Below, piece after piece: positions 1 to 10,743 of a DNA stretch of 43,637 bases; within the stretch, counting starts at the first letter, position 1; the number at the start of each line of letters is the position of its first letter. The position numbers and the translations under genes were made by a program. The stretch lies in assembly GCF_012911015.1 (NCBI RefSeq), contig NZ_WVVV01000014.1, positions 1 through 43,637 of the forward strand, written 5' to 3'. The stretch comes from Chelativorans sp. ZYF759. Its GTDB lineage: Bacteria > Pseudomonadota > Alphaproteobacteria > Rhizobiales > Rhizobiaceae. Below the pieces are notes generated by a model. It did no database searches and was not told the origin of the DNA. It was given only the letters and a program-made list of their open reading frames with translations.

Positions 1-148
1 CAGGCGCCGCGTCGATCTGGTCATAGGCGCGGAACTCGCCGAAATACTTCGTGATCGCAGCCGTCAAAGACGTCTTGCCATGGTCAACGTGACCAATCGT
101 GCCAATGTTCACATGCGGCTTGTTGCGCTCGAATTTGCTTTTGGCCAT
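1..148 (-). CDS. tuf: Elongation factor Tu, N-terminal part (cut by window edge)
   Basis: EF-Tu carries aminoacyl-tRNA to the ribosomal A site as a GTP complex in the cytoplasm. The 49 visible codons begin [20 protein letters not shown], the canonical bacterial EF-Tu N-terminus, and contain the P-loop GHVDHGKT at residues 19-26. A GGAG ribosome site lies 7 bases before the ATG. It is the last visible gene of the str operon, 65 bases downstream of fusA and on the same strand. The rest of the gene lies outside the window. The identity is certain. Whether this is tufA or a second tuf copy cannot be told. Confidence 0.97.
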   Translation of the reverse strand, partial: MAKSKFERNKPHVNIGTIGHVDHGKTSLTAAITKYFGEFRAYDQIDAAP

Positions 149-213
149 GTGAGTTCTCCACTTCTATCAGCCCAGCAGGGGCCTGAATTAACTTGTTGTT
201 CTGGAACGCCCGA

Positions 214-2304
<2,091 letters not shown>

Positions 2305-2340
2305 GGGGAGGATGCCTTTCGAGTCTCGATCGCGCCGGTA

Positions 2341-2811
2341 TTACCAGCGGTAATGGGCGAAAGCGCGGTTGGCTTCGGCCATCTTATGGGTGTCTTCGCG
2401 CTTCTTGACGGCGGTGCCGCGGTTGTTGGCCGCGTCCATGAGTTCGCCGGACAGGCGCTCGATCATGGTCGTCTCGTTGCGGTTGCGCGCAGCGGTGATG
2501 AGCCAGCGGATGGCCAGCGCCTGACGGCGCTCCGGACGGACATCGACCGGCACCTGGTAGGTCGCACCACCGACGCGGCGGGAACGAACCTCGACATGCG
2601 GAGCGACGTTCTCGAGCGCCTGGTGGAAGACGCCGACCGGCTCCTGCTTGGTCTTGTCGCTGACCTGATCGAGCGCACCGTAGACGATGCTCTCGGCAGC
2701 CGACTTCTTTCCGTCATACATGACGGCATTCATGAACTTGGTGATCACCAGATCGCCGAACTTGGGATCGGGGTTGATCTCACGCTTTTCTGCACGGTGG
2801 CGTCGGGACAT
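2341..2811 (-). CDS. rpsG: 30S ribosomal protein S7
   Basis: S7 nucleates assembly of the 3' domain of 16S rRNA and lines the E site. The 156-residue sequence begins [20 protein letters not shown] and ends [12 protein letters not shown], both typical of bacterial S7 at its usual length. It is the second gene of the str operon, 62 bases after rpsL and 36 before fusA. In Escherichia coli S7 represses its own operon by binding the rpsL-rpsG intercistronic RNA. The gap here is 62 bases, and I did not identify a conserved structure in it. Confidence 0.98.
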   Translation of the reverse strand: MSRRHRAEKREINPDPKFGDLVITKFMNAVMYDGKKSAAESIVYGALDQVSDKTKQEPVGVFHQALENVAPHVEVRSRRVGGATYQVPVDVRPERRQALAIRWLITAARNRNETTMIERLSGELMDAANNRGTAVKKREDTHKMAEANRAFAHYRW

Positions 2812-2873
2812 ATCTTTAGTCTCTCACGATCAGCGGCCGGCGCCCGAAAACGGAAGCGCCGAAGCCGGAAAAC

Positions 2874-3245
2874 CTACTTCGGACGCTTTGCGCCGTACTT
2901 GGAGCGGCGCTGCTTGCGGTTCTTGACACCCTGGGTGTCGAGCACGCCGCGGATGATGTGGTAGCGCACGCCGGGCAGATCCTTCACGCGACCGCCGCGG
3001 ATCATGACCACCGAGTGCTCCTGAAGATTGTGGCCTTCGCCAGGAATGTAGCCGATCACCTCGAAGCCATTGACGAGGCGGATCTTGGCGACCTTACGCA
3101 GAGCCGAGTTCGGCTTCTTCGGCGTCGTGGTGTAGACGCGCGTGCAGACACCCCGCTTCTGCGGGTTTTCCTGCATGGCCGGAACCTTGTTGCGCTTCAC
3201 CGGCGCAGTGCGCGGCTTGCGGATCAGCTGGTTGACGGTAGGCAT
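2874..3245 (-). CDS. rpsL: 30S ribosomal protein S12
   Basis: S12 is a decoding-centre protein and the classic target of streptomycin-resistance mutations. The 123-residue protein starts [20 protein letters not shown]. The open frame extends 44 codons further upstream, but the ATG at 3245 matches the family N-terminus and has GAAGGA seven bases before it. The lysines whose substitution gives streptomycin resistance are intact (K43 in [12 protein letters not shown]88 in GRVKDLPG), so this is the drug-sensitive form. D89, the site methylthiolated by RimO in other bacteria, is present. It is the first gene of the str operon. Confidence 0.98.
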   Translation of the reverse strand: MPTVNQLIRKPRTAPVKRNKVPAMQENPQKRGVCTRVYTTTPKKPNSALRKVAKIRLVNGFEVIGYIPGEGHNLQEHSVVMIRGGRVKDLPGVRYHIIRGVLDTQGVKNRKQRRSKYGAKRPK

Positions 3246-3480
3246 CAAACCTTCCTTCTGTCTCAATACCTGTCGAGCCCAAAGGGCCGTTACGAACATT
3301 TCCATGCACAAATCCGGGCAACGCACCGCTTGCTTGCGGTCCTGCCCGAACAAATCGCAGAGGAAGCGCCTGGGCACTTCATGCAGCCGGAGATGTCATT
3401 CGCTCGTAGAACGAACCCTGTTTGAGGCGAACTTCAGCGCGGGTCGCACCGAATGAACAGGCCTCACATCGGCTCAGTTG
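3246..3480 (-). other. Long 5' leader of the str operon (no gene)
   Basis: The stretch 3246-3735 has no gene apart from regulatory DNA. If transcription begins near 3480, as the promoter at 3487-3515 implies, the rpsL mRNA has an untranslated leader of about 235 bases. An imperfect inverted repeat, TTCGTTC-tac-GAGCGAA in the minus sense, lies near 3399-3415. I could not match the leader to a known ribosomal-protein leader family, and no convincing tRNA or small ORF is visible in it. Bases 3516-3735 hold only the ribosome site of the small divergent gene at 3736. Confidence 0.5.
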
Positions 3481-3486
3481 ATGCGG

Positions 3487-3515
3487 CTTCTATCTCCAGA
3501 CCCCTTCCCCGTCAA
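3487..3515 (-). promoter_or_regulatory. str operon promoter (TTGACG-N17-TAGAAG)
   Basis: On the minus strand a -35 TTGACG (3515-3510) is followed after exactly 17 bases by a -10 TAGAAG (3492-3487). This is a near-consensus alphaproteobacterial vegetative promoter, of the kind seen before stable-RNA and ribosomal-protein operons. The expected start is near 3480, which leaves a leader of about 235 bases before rpsL. No better candidate was seen closer to rpsL. Confidence 0.7.
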
Positions 3516-3735
3516 CCCCGAAGCCACGAAAATCGCGGATCAGCGGGCTGTACCGAGCCTTGCGGAAGATTCTTTCGCGAGACCGGCGACACGTCATACA
3601 AAATGACTGTCCGGAGACTGCCCCCATGCCCCCATCCATGTAAAAATGGCAGCAGAAGACAGGGCGGGGTGAAGCCCGACTCGTTAAATGGGCGCCCAGG
3701 CACGAATCGCAAGACCAGGCAGGAAGGGAATCAAT

Positions 3736-4017
3736 GTGAACGACAATGAAGAATCGCGGGTCACGCTGATCTCGGGTCGCGTCTGGAAGGAAAAAGGCGG
3801 CGACAGCGAGGGCGTGCATGTCATGCTGGTGGCGCCGGATGACGATTCCGCGGTGCGCCTGGCGCTCGAGGCTCTCGCGCAGGAGGGTTATGCGGAAGCC
3901 GAGCTCGACCAGATCGGGGAGATGGAAGGCCAACCCCTCGAGGAGCCGCATCAGTCGGCATGGCAGGGTGCGATCGAGGGCGATGTGTCGGTCGTCACCT
4001 TCGAGGAACCGGTCTGA
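3736..4017 (+). CDS. Small acidic protein of unknown function next to hppA
   Basis: I do not recognise a named family. The 93-residue product starts at GTG 3736, chosen because GGAAGGG lies about 8 bases upstream. An in-frame ATG at 3688 would add 16 basic residues with no ribosome site. The protein is strongly acidic, has no signal peptide, membrane segment or cysteine, and looks like a small cytoplasmic alpha/beta fold (alternating stretches such as GVHVMLVAP and DVSVVTFEE around a helix AVRLALEALAQEG). It stands alone, divergent from the str operon and convergent with hppA across a strong shared terminator. The reading frame and ribosome site make it a real gene. Its function is open. Confidence 0.75.
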   Translation: MNDNEESRVTLISGRVWKEKGGDSEGVHVMLVAPDDDSAVRLALEALAQEGYAEAELDQIGEMEGQPLEEPHQSAWQGAIEGDVSVVTFEEPV

Positions 4018-4036
4018 CCGAACCGGTCCCGGAATC

Positions 4037-4070
4037 AAGAGGGCCGCGGGAGCAATCCCGCGGCCCTCTT
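4037..4070. terminator. Bidirectional terminator between the 93-aa gene and hppA
   Basis: A perfect 14-bp inverted repeat (AAGAGGGCCGCGGG, loop AGCAAT, then its complement) lies 19 bases after the stop of the plus-strand gene and 16 bases after the stop of hppA. Each strand ends the stem with a short T pair, CTCTT, so it can serve both converging transcripts. Confidence 0.85.
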
Positions 4071-4086
4071 CAATTTCCGCTGCCGA

Positions 4087-6216
4087 TCAGTGTGCCAGTA
4101 CGGCCAGGAGCAGCAGGGCGATGATGTTGGTGATCTTGATCATCGGGTTCACGGCCGGGCCGGCCGTATCCTTGTAAGGGTCACCCACCGTGTCGCCGGT
4201 GACGGCAGCCTTGTGGGCTTCCGAGCCCTTCTCGTGACGTACGCCGTCCTTGTCGACGAAGCCGTCCTCGATCAACTTCTTGGCGTTGTCCCAGGCGCCG
4301 CCGCCGGCGGTCATGGAAATGGCCACGAACAGGCCCGTGACGATGACTCCGAGCAGCATCGCGCCCACGGCGGCAAAGGCCTGGTCCTTGCCGGCAACGA
4401 AGTAGAACACCAGGAAGACCACGATCGGCGAGAGCACCGGCAGCATCGAAGGAATGATCATCTCCTTGATGGCCGCCTTGGTCAGAAGGTCGACGGCGCG
4501 GCCGTAATCCGGCTTGACCTCGCCCTTCATGATGCCCGGGTTCTCCCGGAACTGACGGCGCACCTCTTCGACGATCGCGCCGGCCGCCCTGCCGACAGCC
4601 GTCATCGACATGCCGCCAAACAGGAACGGCAACAGCCCGCCGATGAGCAGACCGGCGACGACATAGGGGTTGGACAGCGCAAAGTCGACGGTCACCCCCT
4701 CGAAGAAGGAACCAGGTTCGGCGACGGAGGCGAAGAACCGGAGGTCCTCCGTATAGGCGGCAAAAAGCACCAGCGCGCCGAGACCGGCCGAGCCGATCGC
4801 GTAGCCCTTGGTAACCGCCTTGGTCGTGTTGCCAACGGCGTCAAGCGCGTCGGTGGTGTTGCGCACCTCCGGCGGCAGGTCGGCCATCTCGGCGATGCCG
4901 CCCGCATTGTCCGTGACCGGCCCGAACGAATCGAGCGCCACGACCATGCCCGCAAGGGCCAGCATGGTCGTCACTGCAATGGCGATGCCGAACAACCCAG
5001 CCAGAAGATAGCTGATGACGATGCCCGCAACGATGACGATCGCCGGCATGGCGGTCGCTTCCAGCGAGACGGCGAGGCCCTGAATGACGTTGGTGCCATG
5101 GCCCGTCACGGAAGCCTGGGCGATGGAGCGGACCGGGCGATAGTTGACGCCGGTATAATACTCCGTGATCCAGATGATCAGGCCCGTGACGGCAAGCCCC
5201 ACAACGCCGCAGAAGAAGAGGTTCGACGCCGGAAATGTGGTGCCGTTCGCCATCGTGTAGGCGGTGCCGCCGCCGAGCCAGCCCCAGACGATGATGCCGA
5301 CGGCGATCACCGACAGACCGGCCGTCGCCCAAAAGCCCTTGTAGAGCGCGCCCATGATCGAGTTGTTGGCACCGAGCTTGACGAAGAAGGTGCCGGCGAT
5401 CGATGTGACCACGCAGGCCGCGCCGATCACGAGCGGGAACAGCATCAGCGTGAATGCCGTATCGCCGGTGAAGAAAAGAGACGCCAGCACCATGGTGGCG
5501 ACCATGGTCACCACATAGGTCTCGAAGAGATCCGCGGCCATGCCGGCACAGTCGCCGACATTGTCACCCACATTGTCGGCAATCGTGGCCGGGTTGCGCG
5601 GATCGTCCTCGGGAATCCCGGCTTCCACCTTGCCGACGAGATCACCGCCGACATCGGCGCCCTTGGTGAAGATGCCGCCGCCCAGTCGGGCGAAGATCGA
5701 GATGAGCGAAGCGCCGAAACCGAGCGCCACCAGCGCGTCAATCACGGTGCGTCCGGTCGCGTCATAACCCATGCTCAGCAGGACCGCGAAATAGACGGAG
5801 ATCGACAAGAGTGCGAGACCCGCCACCAGAAGGCCGGTGATGGCGCCCGACTTGAAGGCGATGTCGAGGCCGGCGGCCAGGCTGTGGGAGGCTGCCTGGG
5901 CGGTCCGCACATTGGCGCGGACGGAGACATGCATGCCGATGAACCCGGCGGCGCCGGAAAGCACCGCGCCGAGCAGGAAGCCCACGGCCGCCGCCCAGGT
6001 CAACAACCACCAGGCCAGCACGAAGACCACTGCGCCGACGATGGCGATGGTCGTGTATTGTCTTGTCAGATAGGCTTGCGCACCCTCCCGGATCGCACCC
6101 GCGATTTCCTGCATGCGTGCATTGCCCTGATCGGCCGCGAGGACCGACTGCGTCGCCCATATGGCGTAAAGGACTGAAAGCAGACCGCAGGCAATGACGA
6201 CGTAAAGCATTGTCAT
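4087..6216 (-). CDS. hppA: Membrane-bound proton-translocating pyrophosphatase (K+-independent type)
   Basis: This integral membrane enzyme hydrolyses cytoplasmic pyrophosphate and pumps protons across the inner membrane. The 709-residue protein has the many hydrophobic segments of the family. The substrate motif [11 protein letters not shown] is at about residues 188-198, followed by the acidic signature [20 protein letters not shown] at 203-222. At the position that distinguishes the two subclasses it has lysine (K466 in [14 protein letters not shown]). Known K+-dependent enzymes have alanine there, so this should be potassium-independent and proton-pumping. It is a monocistronic gene with a 200-base upstream region and a strong terminator. 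In other rhizobia hppA also lies near nusB. Confidence 0.97.
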   Translation of the reverse strand: MTMLYVVIACGLLSVLYAIWATQSVLAADQGNARMQEIAGAIREGAQAYLTRQYTTIAIVGAVVFVLAWWLLTWAAAVGFLLGAVLSGAAGFIGMHVSVRANVRTAQAASHSLAAGLDIAFKSGAITGLLVAGLALLSISVYFAVLLSMGYDATGRTVIDALVALGFGASLISIFARLGGGIFTKGADVGGDLVGKVEAGIPEDDPRNPATIADNVGDNVGDCAGMAADLFETYVVTMVATMVLASLFFTGDTAFTLMLFPLVIGAACVVTSIAGTFFVKLGANNSIMGALYKGFWATAGLSVIAVGIIVWGWLGGGTAYTMANGTTFPASNLFFCGVVGLAVTGLIIWITEYYTGVNYRPVRSIAQASVTGHGTNVIQGLAVSLEATAMPAIVIVAGIVISYLLAGLFGIAIAVTTMLALAGMVVALDSFGPVTDNAGGIAEMADLPPEVRNTTDALDAVGNTTKAVTKGYAIGSAGLGALVLFAAYTEDLRFFASVAEPGSFFEGVTVDFALSNPYVVAGLLIGGLLPFLFGGMSMTAVGRAAGAIVEEVRRQFRENPGIMKGEVKPDYGRAVDLLTKAAIKEMIIPSMLPVLSPIVVFLVFYFVAGKDQAFAAVGAMLLGVIVTGLFVAISMTAGGGAWDNAKKLIEDGFVDKDGVRHEKGSEAHKAAVTGDTVGDPYKDTAGPAVNPMIKITNIIALLLLAVLAH

Positions 6217-6321
6217 GCCGAATTTCCCTTATTCTGGCCCGAACGTTACCCCTCCCCGGACCGATGAAGGCAGACGGAATCGCCGGAGCGAAATCCGGCG
6301 CCATTCGCACTTATCGGAAAC

Positions 6322-6342
6322 ACTTCTGTCAAGATCAGAAGT
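6322..6342. promoter_or_regulatory. Inverted repeat over a -35-like TTGACA upstream of hppA
   Basis: ACTTCTG (6322-6328) and CAGAAGT (6336-6342) form a perfect 7-bp inverted repeat with a 7-base spacer, about 110 bases upstream of the hppA start. On the minus strand a consensus TTGACA (6332-6327) overlaps the left arm. No good -10 follows at 16-18 bases, so the promoter is unproven. Nearer the gene, 6281-6300 forms a perfect 7-bp hairpin (CGCCGGA, loop GCGAAA, TCCGGCG) that would lie in the leader mRNA. Confidence 0.35.
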
Positions 6343-6418
6343 TGGCGGGTGTGCATCGGTACTGGAAAAGGTCCCCCCAACCACCCGACTCCGCGGCTTG
6401 GTCAGGCGGCATCGGCGA

Positions 6419-6763
6419 TCACTGCCGGTGGAGAACCATCCCCGCATGATAGAGAACGTCGTCAACGAACTCGCCATCCGCGGTGAAACCCGTATCGTCC
6501 CAATAGTCGATATGGTCGCCTCGGATCTCATAGCGCCCCTGATAGGCGCGTTCGCGGTTGCCTCTGGCCTCGACATATCTGCCATTGGGCAGCAATTCGT
6601 GCCGAATGTGTCCGTCTGCGGTATGCCACATACCGACATAGGCATGTTCTGCCATGGGGGAATTCTCCAATGCGTGGATGGCCGATGTCGCCAGGATCCC
6701 GGCGGCCGTGACCAGCGAGGTCAGCGCCGAGGTCCTGCGGCAATTGCGGCTGCGAAAGGTCAC
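6419..6763 (-). CDS. Atu4866-type exported small protein
   Basis: This 114-residue protein carries the Atu4866 domain, named after an Agrobacterium protein and of unknown function. The domain covers residues about 40-114, with the conserved run YVGMWHTADGHIRHELLPNG and then YQGRYEIRGDHIDYWDDTGF. Residues 1-31 (basic RSRNCRR, then a hydrophobic stretch ending TSAIHA) look like a signal peptide, so the mature domain is probably periplasmic. An alternative start at M37 would give a cytoplasmic domain-only product. Its ATG overlaps the stop of the upstream SDR gene (ATGA), so the two are translationally coupled. A small lipocalin-like beta fold is plausible, but that is inference. Confidence 0.82.
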   Translation of the reverse strand: MTFRSRNCRRTSALTSLVTAAGILATSAIHALENSPMAEHAYVGMWHTADGHIRHELLPNGRYVEARGNRERAYQGRYEIRGDHIDYWDDTGFTADGEFVDDVLYHAGMVLHRQ

Positions 6764-7482
6764 CGCGGCGAGGCCGTGGGGCGGATGGTGATCTCACTGG
6801 TATCAACATCATCCGGCGCCTCGACGACATGGCGGACCGCGCGCGCGATGTCCGCGGGCTTCAAGGCGATGGCGCGGTACTCATCCATCGCCGCCCTGGT
6901 CTCTTCATGGGTAATGGTGGAAGCCAGTTCGCTCTCGACGACACCGGGATTGACGCAGGTGACCCGTATCTTGGAACTCTCCTGACGCAGGCCTTCGGAA
7001 ATGGCGCGCACGGCGAACTTGGTCGCGCAATAGACGGCTGCGGTCGGCACCACACGCAACCCACCGATGGAGCCGATGTTGACGATCTGCCCATGCCCCT
7101 GCCGTTCCATGATCGGCAGGACCGCACCGATCCCCCACAACACCCCCTTGATGTTGACGTCCACCATTCGCTCCCACTCGTCGTGCATGCCGGCCGACAG
7201 CGGCGAGAGCGGCATGATGCCCGCGTTGTTGACCAGGACATCCACGCGTCCCCAACGATCCTGGGCGGCGCGCACGAAATCAAACATCGATTGCCGGTCG
7301 GCGACATCGAGCCCCACGGCATCGGCGGTGCCGCCCGTCAGGCGGATTTCGGCCGCTATCGCCTCGACGCGTTCGAGACGGCGCGCGCCGAGGAGCACGG
7401 TGGCGCCGTGCGCGGCCAGTTCCCGCGCGATCGCCTCCCCTATCCCGCCAGATGCACCGGTTACCAAAATGACCTTGTCCAT
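6760..7482 (-). CDS. Short-chain dehydrogenase/reductase (SDR)
   Basis: An NAD(P)-dependent oxidoreductase of the classical SDR type, 240 residues. The cofactor motif TGASGGIG is at residues 8-15 and NNAG at 85-88. The catalytic S138 and Y151-x3-K155 (YCATK) complete the triad. I start it at 7482 (MDKVILVTG) because AGGAG lies seven bases upstream. An in-frame ATG at 7506 would add eight residues without a ribosome site. The substrate cannot be read from the sequence. It is coupled to the Atu4866-type gene and divergent from a LysR regulator, the usual arrangement for a LysR-controlled target. Confidence 0.92.
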   Translation of the reverse strand: MDKVILVTGASGGIGEAIARELAAHGATVLLGARRLERVEAIAAEIRLTGGTADAVGLDVADRQSMFDFVRAAQDRWGRVDVLVNNAGIMPLSPLSAGMHDEWERMVDVNIKGVLWGIGAVLPIMERQGHGQIVNIGSIGGLRVVPTAAVYCATKFAVRAISEGLRQESSKIRVTCVNPGVVESELASTITHEETRAAMDEYRAIALKPADIARAVRHVVEAPDDVDTSEITIRPTASPR

Positions 7483-7483
7483 T

Positions 7484-7518
7484 GTCCACTCCTGTTCGTT
7501 TGCCAAACAAGAGTGGAC
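7484..7518. promoter_or_regulatory. Inverted repeat in the SDR/LysR divergent region
   Basis: GTCCACTCCTGTT (7484-7496) and AACAAGAGTGGAC (7506-7518) are complementary at 12 of 13 positions around a 9-base spacer. The repeat starts two bases upstream of the SDR start codon and contains its ribosome site. A second, shorter pair GTCCAG (7542-7547) and CTGGAC (7572-7577) lies nearer the LysR start, so GTCCA/TGGAC half-sites occur four times in under 100 bases. This suggests LysR binding, or an mRNA hairpin hiding the SDR ribosome site. Confidence 0.5.
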
Positions 7519-7578
7519 CTTCCTGGCTGTTGTCGGTATCCGTCCAGTGCTTGACTTATTGGTTATCAGAGCTGGACA

Positions 7579-8499
7579 ATGAAAATCGACATGAACCTGC
7601 TGGCGCTGTTCCAGGCCGTCTCCGAAGCGAACAATTTCCGTGCTGCCGCAGACCGGCTCGGGGTAACGCGTTCCGCCGTTAGCCAGGGCATACGCCGGCT
7701 CGAGGATCTGCTCGGCATCGCGCTCGTCACCCGCACCACCCGCTCGGTCCGCCTGACGGAAGCGGGCGAGCGGCTACGCGACAGCGTGTCCGGGCCGATG
7801 ACGGACATCATGGCTGCACTGGAAGACGTCTCGGCGGACGACGCACCGCGTGGCCTGCTCCGGCTGGCCGTCACCTCGATCGCGGAGGAATTCCTATCCG
7901 GCCCGCTGTTGGCGAGCTTCGCTGAAGCGCATCCCCGCATAACCATCGACGTGACGGTGACCGACGACATCTTCGACATCGTAGCCGAAGGATTCGATGC
8001 GGGAGTGCGGCTGGGCGAAGTTGTCGAACAGGACATGGTCGCCGTGCCGATCACCGGCCTCCAACGTGAGGCCGTGGTGGCGGCACCAACCTATGTTGCC
8101 GCGTATGGCGCGCCGTCCCATCCGCGCGACCTCGTCCATCATCGCTGCATCGGGTGGCGTCCAGCGCCCCACTCGGCACCGTATCGTTGGGAGTTCGAGG
8201 AGAACGGCATTGCCCTGGACGTGGCGGTCAATCCCCGCATCACGACGAACGACCTGCGGCTGATGCTGCGTAGCGCACTCGCCGGTGCCGGGATCACATT
8301 CGCGACACGCGAGACGTTTCGCCCCCATGTGGAGAAGGGTGATCTCGTCTGGCTGCTCGAAGATTTCCTGCCGCCGTTTCCGGGTTTCCAACTCTACTAT
8401 CCGCAACGCCGGAACATTGCCCCGAAACTGCGCGCGCTGGTCGACCATGTCCACCGCTGGCGGCGGAGCCGGGAGGAGGATGCGCGCAAGAGTGTCTGA
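7579..8499 (+). CDS. LysR-family transcriptional regulator
   Basis: A 306-residue DNA-binding regulator. The N-terminal winged helix-turn-helix spans about residues 5-63, with NNFRAAADRLGVTRSAVSQG as the recognition region and LVTRTTRSVRLTEAGERL as the wing. Residues about 90-300 form the periplasmic-binding-protein-like effector domain. The pattern VRLGE...DMVAVPI and the subfamily style resemble CrgA/DmlR-type LysR proteins. It is divergent from the SDR-Atu4866 pair with a 96-base gap holding GTCCA/TGGAC repeats, and most likely regulates that pair and itself. The inducer is unknown. The ribosome site is weak. Confidence 0.93.
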   Translation: MKIDMNLLALFQAVSEANNFRAAADRLGVTRSAVSQGIRRLEDLLGIALVTRTTRSVRLTEAGERLRDSVSGPMTDIMAALEDVSADDAPRGLLRLAVTSIAEEFLSGPLLASFAEAHPRITIDVTVTDDIFDIVAEGFDAGVRLGEVVEQDMVAVPITGLQREAVVAAPTYVAAYGAPSHPRDLVHHRCIGWRPAPHSAPYRWEFEENGIALDVAVNPRITTNDLRLMLRSALAGAGITFATRETFRPHVEKGDLVWLLEDFLPPFPGFQLYYPQRRNIAPKLRALVDHVHRWRRSREEDARKSV

Positions 8500-8505
8500 A
8501 AACCC

Positions 8506-9723
8506 TCAGGGGGTGGCGAGCGGCGTGCGGCGGGCAACCATCACCAGATAGGCCAGCGCGACAAGGCAGAACACCGTGACCGGGAAGACGATCCAGTTCA
8601 GCATGTCCCAGCCCCAGACATTGTAGACCACGCCCGACATGAAAGAGCCGAAGGCGACGGTGGAGAACAGGATGAAGTCGTGGAAGCCCTGGACCTTGCT
8701 GGTCTCGCTCGGACGGTAGGTCACCGCGACCATGACGGTCGACCCGATGAAGGCGAAATTCCAGCCCACACCAAGAAGAACGAGCGAGGTCCAGAACTGC
8801 CACAGCTGGATACCCGATAGCGCGACGATGGCAGAGCCGATCAGGAGGATCATGCCGGTCGTCACGATCGTCTCCTTGCCGAAACGCCCGATCAGGCGCC
8901 CGGTCACGAAGCTCGGAGCGAACATGGCCAGCACATGCCAGGAAATGCCCAGGGCGGCTTCATCCGGCGTGAAGCCGCAACCGACCATGGCCAGCGGCGC
9001 GCCGGTCATGACGAAACTCATCAGCGCATAGGAGCCGACACCACAGCTCATGCCGGCGATGAAACGCGGCTGGGAAACGATCTGCTTGAGTTCGCGGGCC
9101 GGCTGGGGCGGCGTGGCCGCCGCGACCGGGACCGAGGCATCCGGCACACGCAGAAAGGACAGGACGAAAAGACCGAGAAGCGCCAGGACGACGATGGCCG
9201 CGAAGGCACCCGCAAACATCACCGGGGCAAAAAGATCGCGGGTCCAGATGACGGCTTGCGGGCCGATGATGGCGGCAAAGACACCGCCAGCCAGCACCCA
9301 GGAAATGGCGTTGGCCTTGAACTGGGCCGGCGCGTTGTCGGCGGCGGCAAAACGGTATTGCTGGACGAAGGAATTGCCGGCGCCGACGATCAACAGGCCG
9401 ATGGCGAACAGCCAGAAATTGCCCTCGAATAGCGCCAGCGTCGCCACCACGCCGCCGATCGCGGTGACCACGGTGCCGCTCATGAAGCCGTTGCGACGGC
9501 CGATCCAGCGCATGATGGCGGCCGCCGGCAGCGCGCCCAGGGCGACGCCGATATTGAAGCCCGTGACGGGCGCGGTCGCCAGCGACTTGTCGGCTGCCAG
9601 CAGGTAGTAGCCCGCCAGACCGCCGAGCGAGATGGTGATGGGGGTGGCAGCGCCGACAACGGCCTGGGAAACGGACAGAACGACAGCGTTCCGCTTTGCC
9701 TCGCCGGCACTGAGCACGGTCAT
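8506..9723 (-). CDS. MFS transporter coupled to nusB
   Basis: A 405-residue inner-membrane carrier of the major facilitator superfamily, with about twelve hydrophobic segments and a central cytoplasmic loop near residues 205-225. The loop between helices 2 and 3 reads RWIGRRNG, a variant of the MFS signature, and [10 protein letters not shown] occupies the equivalent site in the second half. The ATG at 9723 overlaps the nusB stop (ATGA), so it is translated from the glyA-rib-nusB mRNA. The substrate is unknown. The location after ribD/ribE/ribH allows a role in flavin traffic, but that rests on position only. It runs tail to tail against the LysR gene with a 6-base gap. Confidence 0.88.
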   Translation of the reverse strand: MTVLSAGEAKRNAVVLSVSQAVVGAATPITISLGGLAGYYLLAADKSLATAPVTGFNIGVALGALPAAAIMRWIGRRNGFMSGTVVTAIGGVVATLALFEGNFWLFAIGLLIVGAGNSFVQQYRFAAADNAPAQFKANAISWVLAGGVFAAIIGPQAVIWTRDLFAPVMFAGAFAAIVVLALLGLFVLSFLRVPDASVPVAAATPPQPARELKQIVSQPRFIAGMSCGVGSYALMSFVMTGAPLAMVGCGFTPDEAALGISWHVLAMFAPSFVTGRLIGRFGKETIVTTGMILLIGSAIVALSGIQLWQFWTSLVLLGVGWNFAFIGSTVMVAVTYRPSETSKVQGFHDFILFSTVAFGSFMSGVVYNVWGWDMLNWIVFPVTVFCLVALAYLVMVARRTPLATP

Positions 9724-10229
9724 CGCGCGGCGCCTCCGGAACGCCCCTCTCCCCGAAGTCGCAGGGCGACCCGGTCAAGCACGGCGTTGACCAGCTTGGG
9801 CTCGTCTTCCTCGTAAAAGGCCTTGGCGATGTCCACGTACTCAGAAAGGATGACGGCGACGGGCACGTCCTTGCGCTTCATCAATTCGTAGACGCCGGCA
9901 CGCAGAATCGCCCGCAAGGTCGAATCCAGGCGCGAGAGCGGCCAGTCTTCGGTCAGCGCCTGACGGATGACGGGATCCACGACCTTCTGGTTCTCGACCA
10001 CGCCCGACAGGATGGCGCGAAACCATTGCGGATCGGCTTCACGGTAGAGGTCGCCATCGACCTCCTTGCCGAGGCGATGCGATTCATACTCGGCGGTGAT
10101 TTCGAGCAGGCCACTTCCCGCCACGTCCATCTGGTAGAGCGCCTGAACCGCAGCAAGACGCGCGGTTCCACGCTTGTTGGCGGGTCGCCAACCGCGTGCG
10201 GGTGTATTGTCGTCCGTCTTTTCCACCAC
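9720..10229 (-). CDS. nusB: Transcription antitermination factor NusB
   Basis: NusB pairs with S10 (NusE) on boxA RNA to prevent premature termination in rRNA operons. The 169-residue protein has the all-helical NusB fold: [17 protein letters not shown] near residues 24-40, [17 protein letters not shown] in the second half and the conserved segment [18 protein letters not shown]. Translation starts at GTG 10229 (or the next GTG codon), two bases after the ribH stop and preceded by GGGAG. A basic extension of about 20 residues precedes the domain, as in other alphaproteobacteria. The ribH-nusB pairing is a widely conserved neighbourhood. Confidence 0.96.
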   Translation of the reverse strand: MVEKTDDNTPARGWRPANKRGTARLAAVQALYQMDVAGSGLLEITAEYESHRLGKEVDGDLYREADPQWFRAILSGVVENQKVVDPVIRQALTEDWPLSRLDSTLRAILRAGVYELMKRKDVPVAVILSEYVDIAKAFYEEDEPKLVNAVLDRVALRLRGEGRSGGAAR

Positions 10230-10231
10230 GC

Positions 10232-10678
10232 TCAGGCTCCCAGTCGGTCCCTGAGGGAAATCATGGTCAGAGCCGCGCGCGCGGCAAATCCACCCTTGTC
10301 ACCGCGCTCGACATCGGCGCGTGCCCAGGCCTGCTCCTCGTTCTCGACCGTGAGGATGCCGTTGCCGATCGCCAGCTGTTCCTCGACCGACAGCGTCATC
10401 AGCGCGCGGCTCGATTCGTTGGCGACGATCTCGAAATGATAGGTCTCGCCCCGGATGACGCAGCCGAGCGCGACATAGCCGTCATACTCAGAGCCTTCTT
10501 CGTCGAAGGTGAAGGCGATCGCGGCCGGAATCTCCAGCGCACCGGGCACCGTGACCACGTCATAGGTCGCACCGGCCGCCTTGAGCGCGGCCGTCGCGCC
10601 CTTCAGCAGCGCGTCGGAAATGTCGTCGTAGAAACGCGCTTCCACGATGAGAAGCTTGGGGGATTCGGGCTTGGCCAT
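10232..10678 (-). CDS. ribH: 6,7-dimethyl-8-ribityllumazine synthase
   Basis: Lumazine synthase condenses 5-amino-6-ribitylaminouracil with dihydroxybutanone phosphate, the penultimate step of riboflavin synthesis. The 148-residue protein contains the substrate-binding segments [10 protein letters not shown] and [18 protein letters not shown], with the catalytic histidine in ETYHFE. I start at ATG 10678 because GGAG lies six bases upstream. An in-frame TTG five codons earlier overlaps that ribosome site and is unlikely. It follows ribE after a 149-base gap containing two hairpins and is followed after two bases by nusB. The enzyme forms pentameric or icosahedral cytoplasmic assemblies in other bacteria. 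Confidence 0.97.
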   Translation of the reverse strand: MAKPESPKLLIVEARFYDDISDALLKGATAALKAAGATYDVVTVPGALEIPAAIAFTFDEEGSEYDGYVALGCVIRGETYHFEIVANESSRALMTLSVEEQLAIGNGILTVENEEQAWARADVERGDKGGFAARAALTMISLRDRLGA

Positions 10679-10743
10679 AAATGTCTCCGGCAATCGCCGG
10701 TGACTTAGGCCGATATGTGCTCATCCGCAAGCGGTTGATTGGA

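Noticed and set aside
3490-4038. 182-codon minus-strand frame upstream of rpsL
   Set aside because: It overlaps the str promoter and the better supported plus-strand gene at 3736, and its sequence shows no recognisable protein features.
4090-6177. 695-codon open frame opposite hppA
   Set aside because: A shadow of hppA, with an implausible composition rich in His, Arg, Asp and Gly and no ribosome site.
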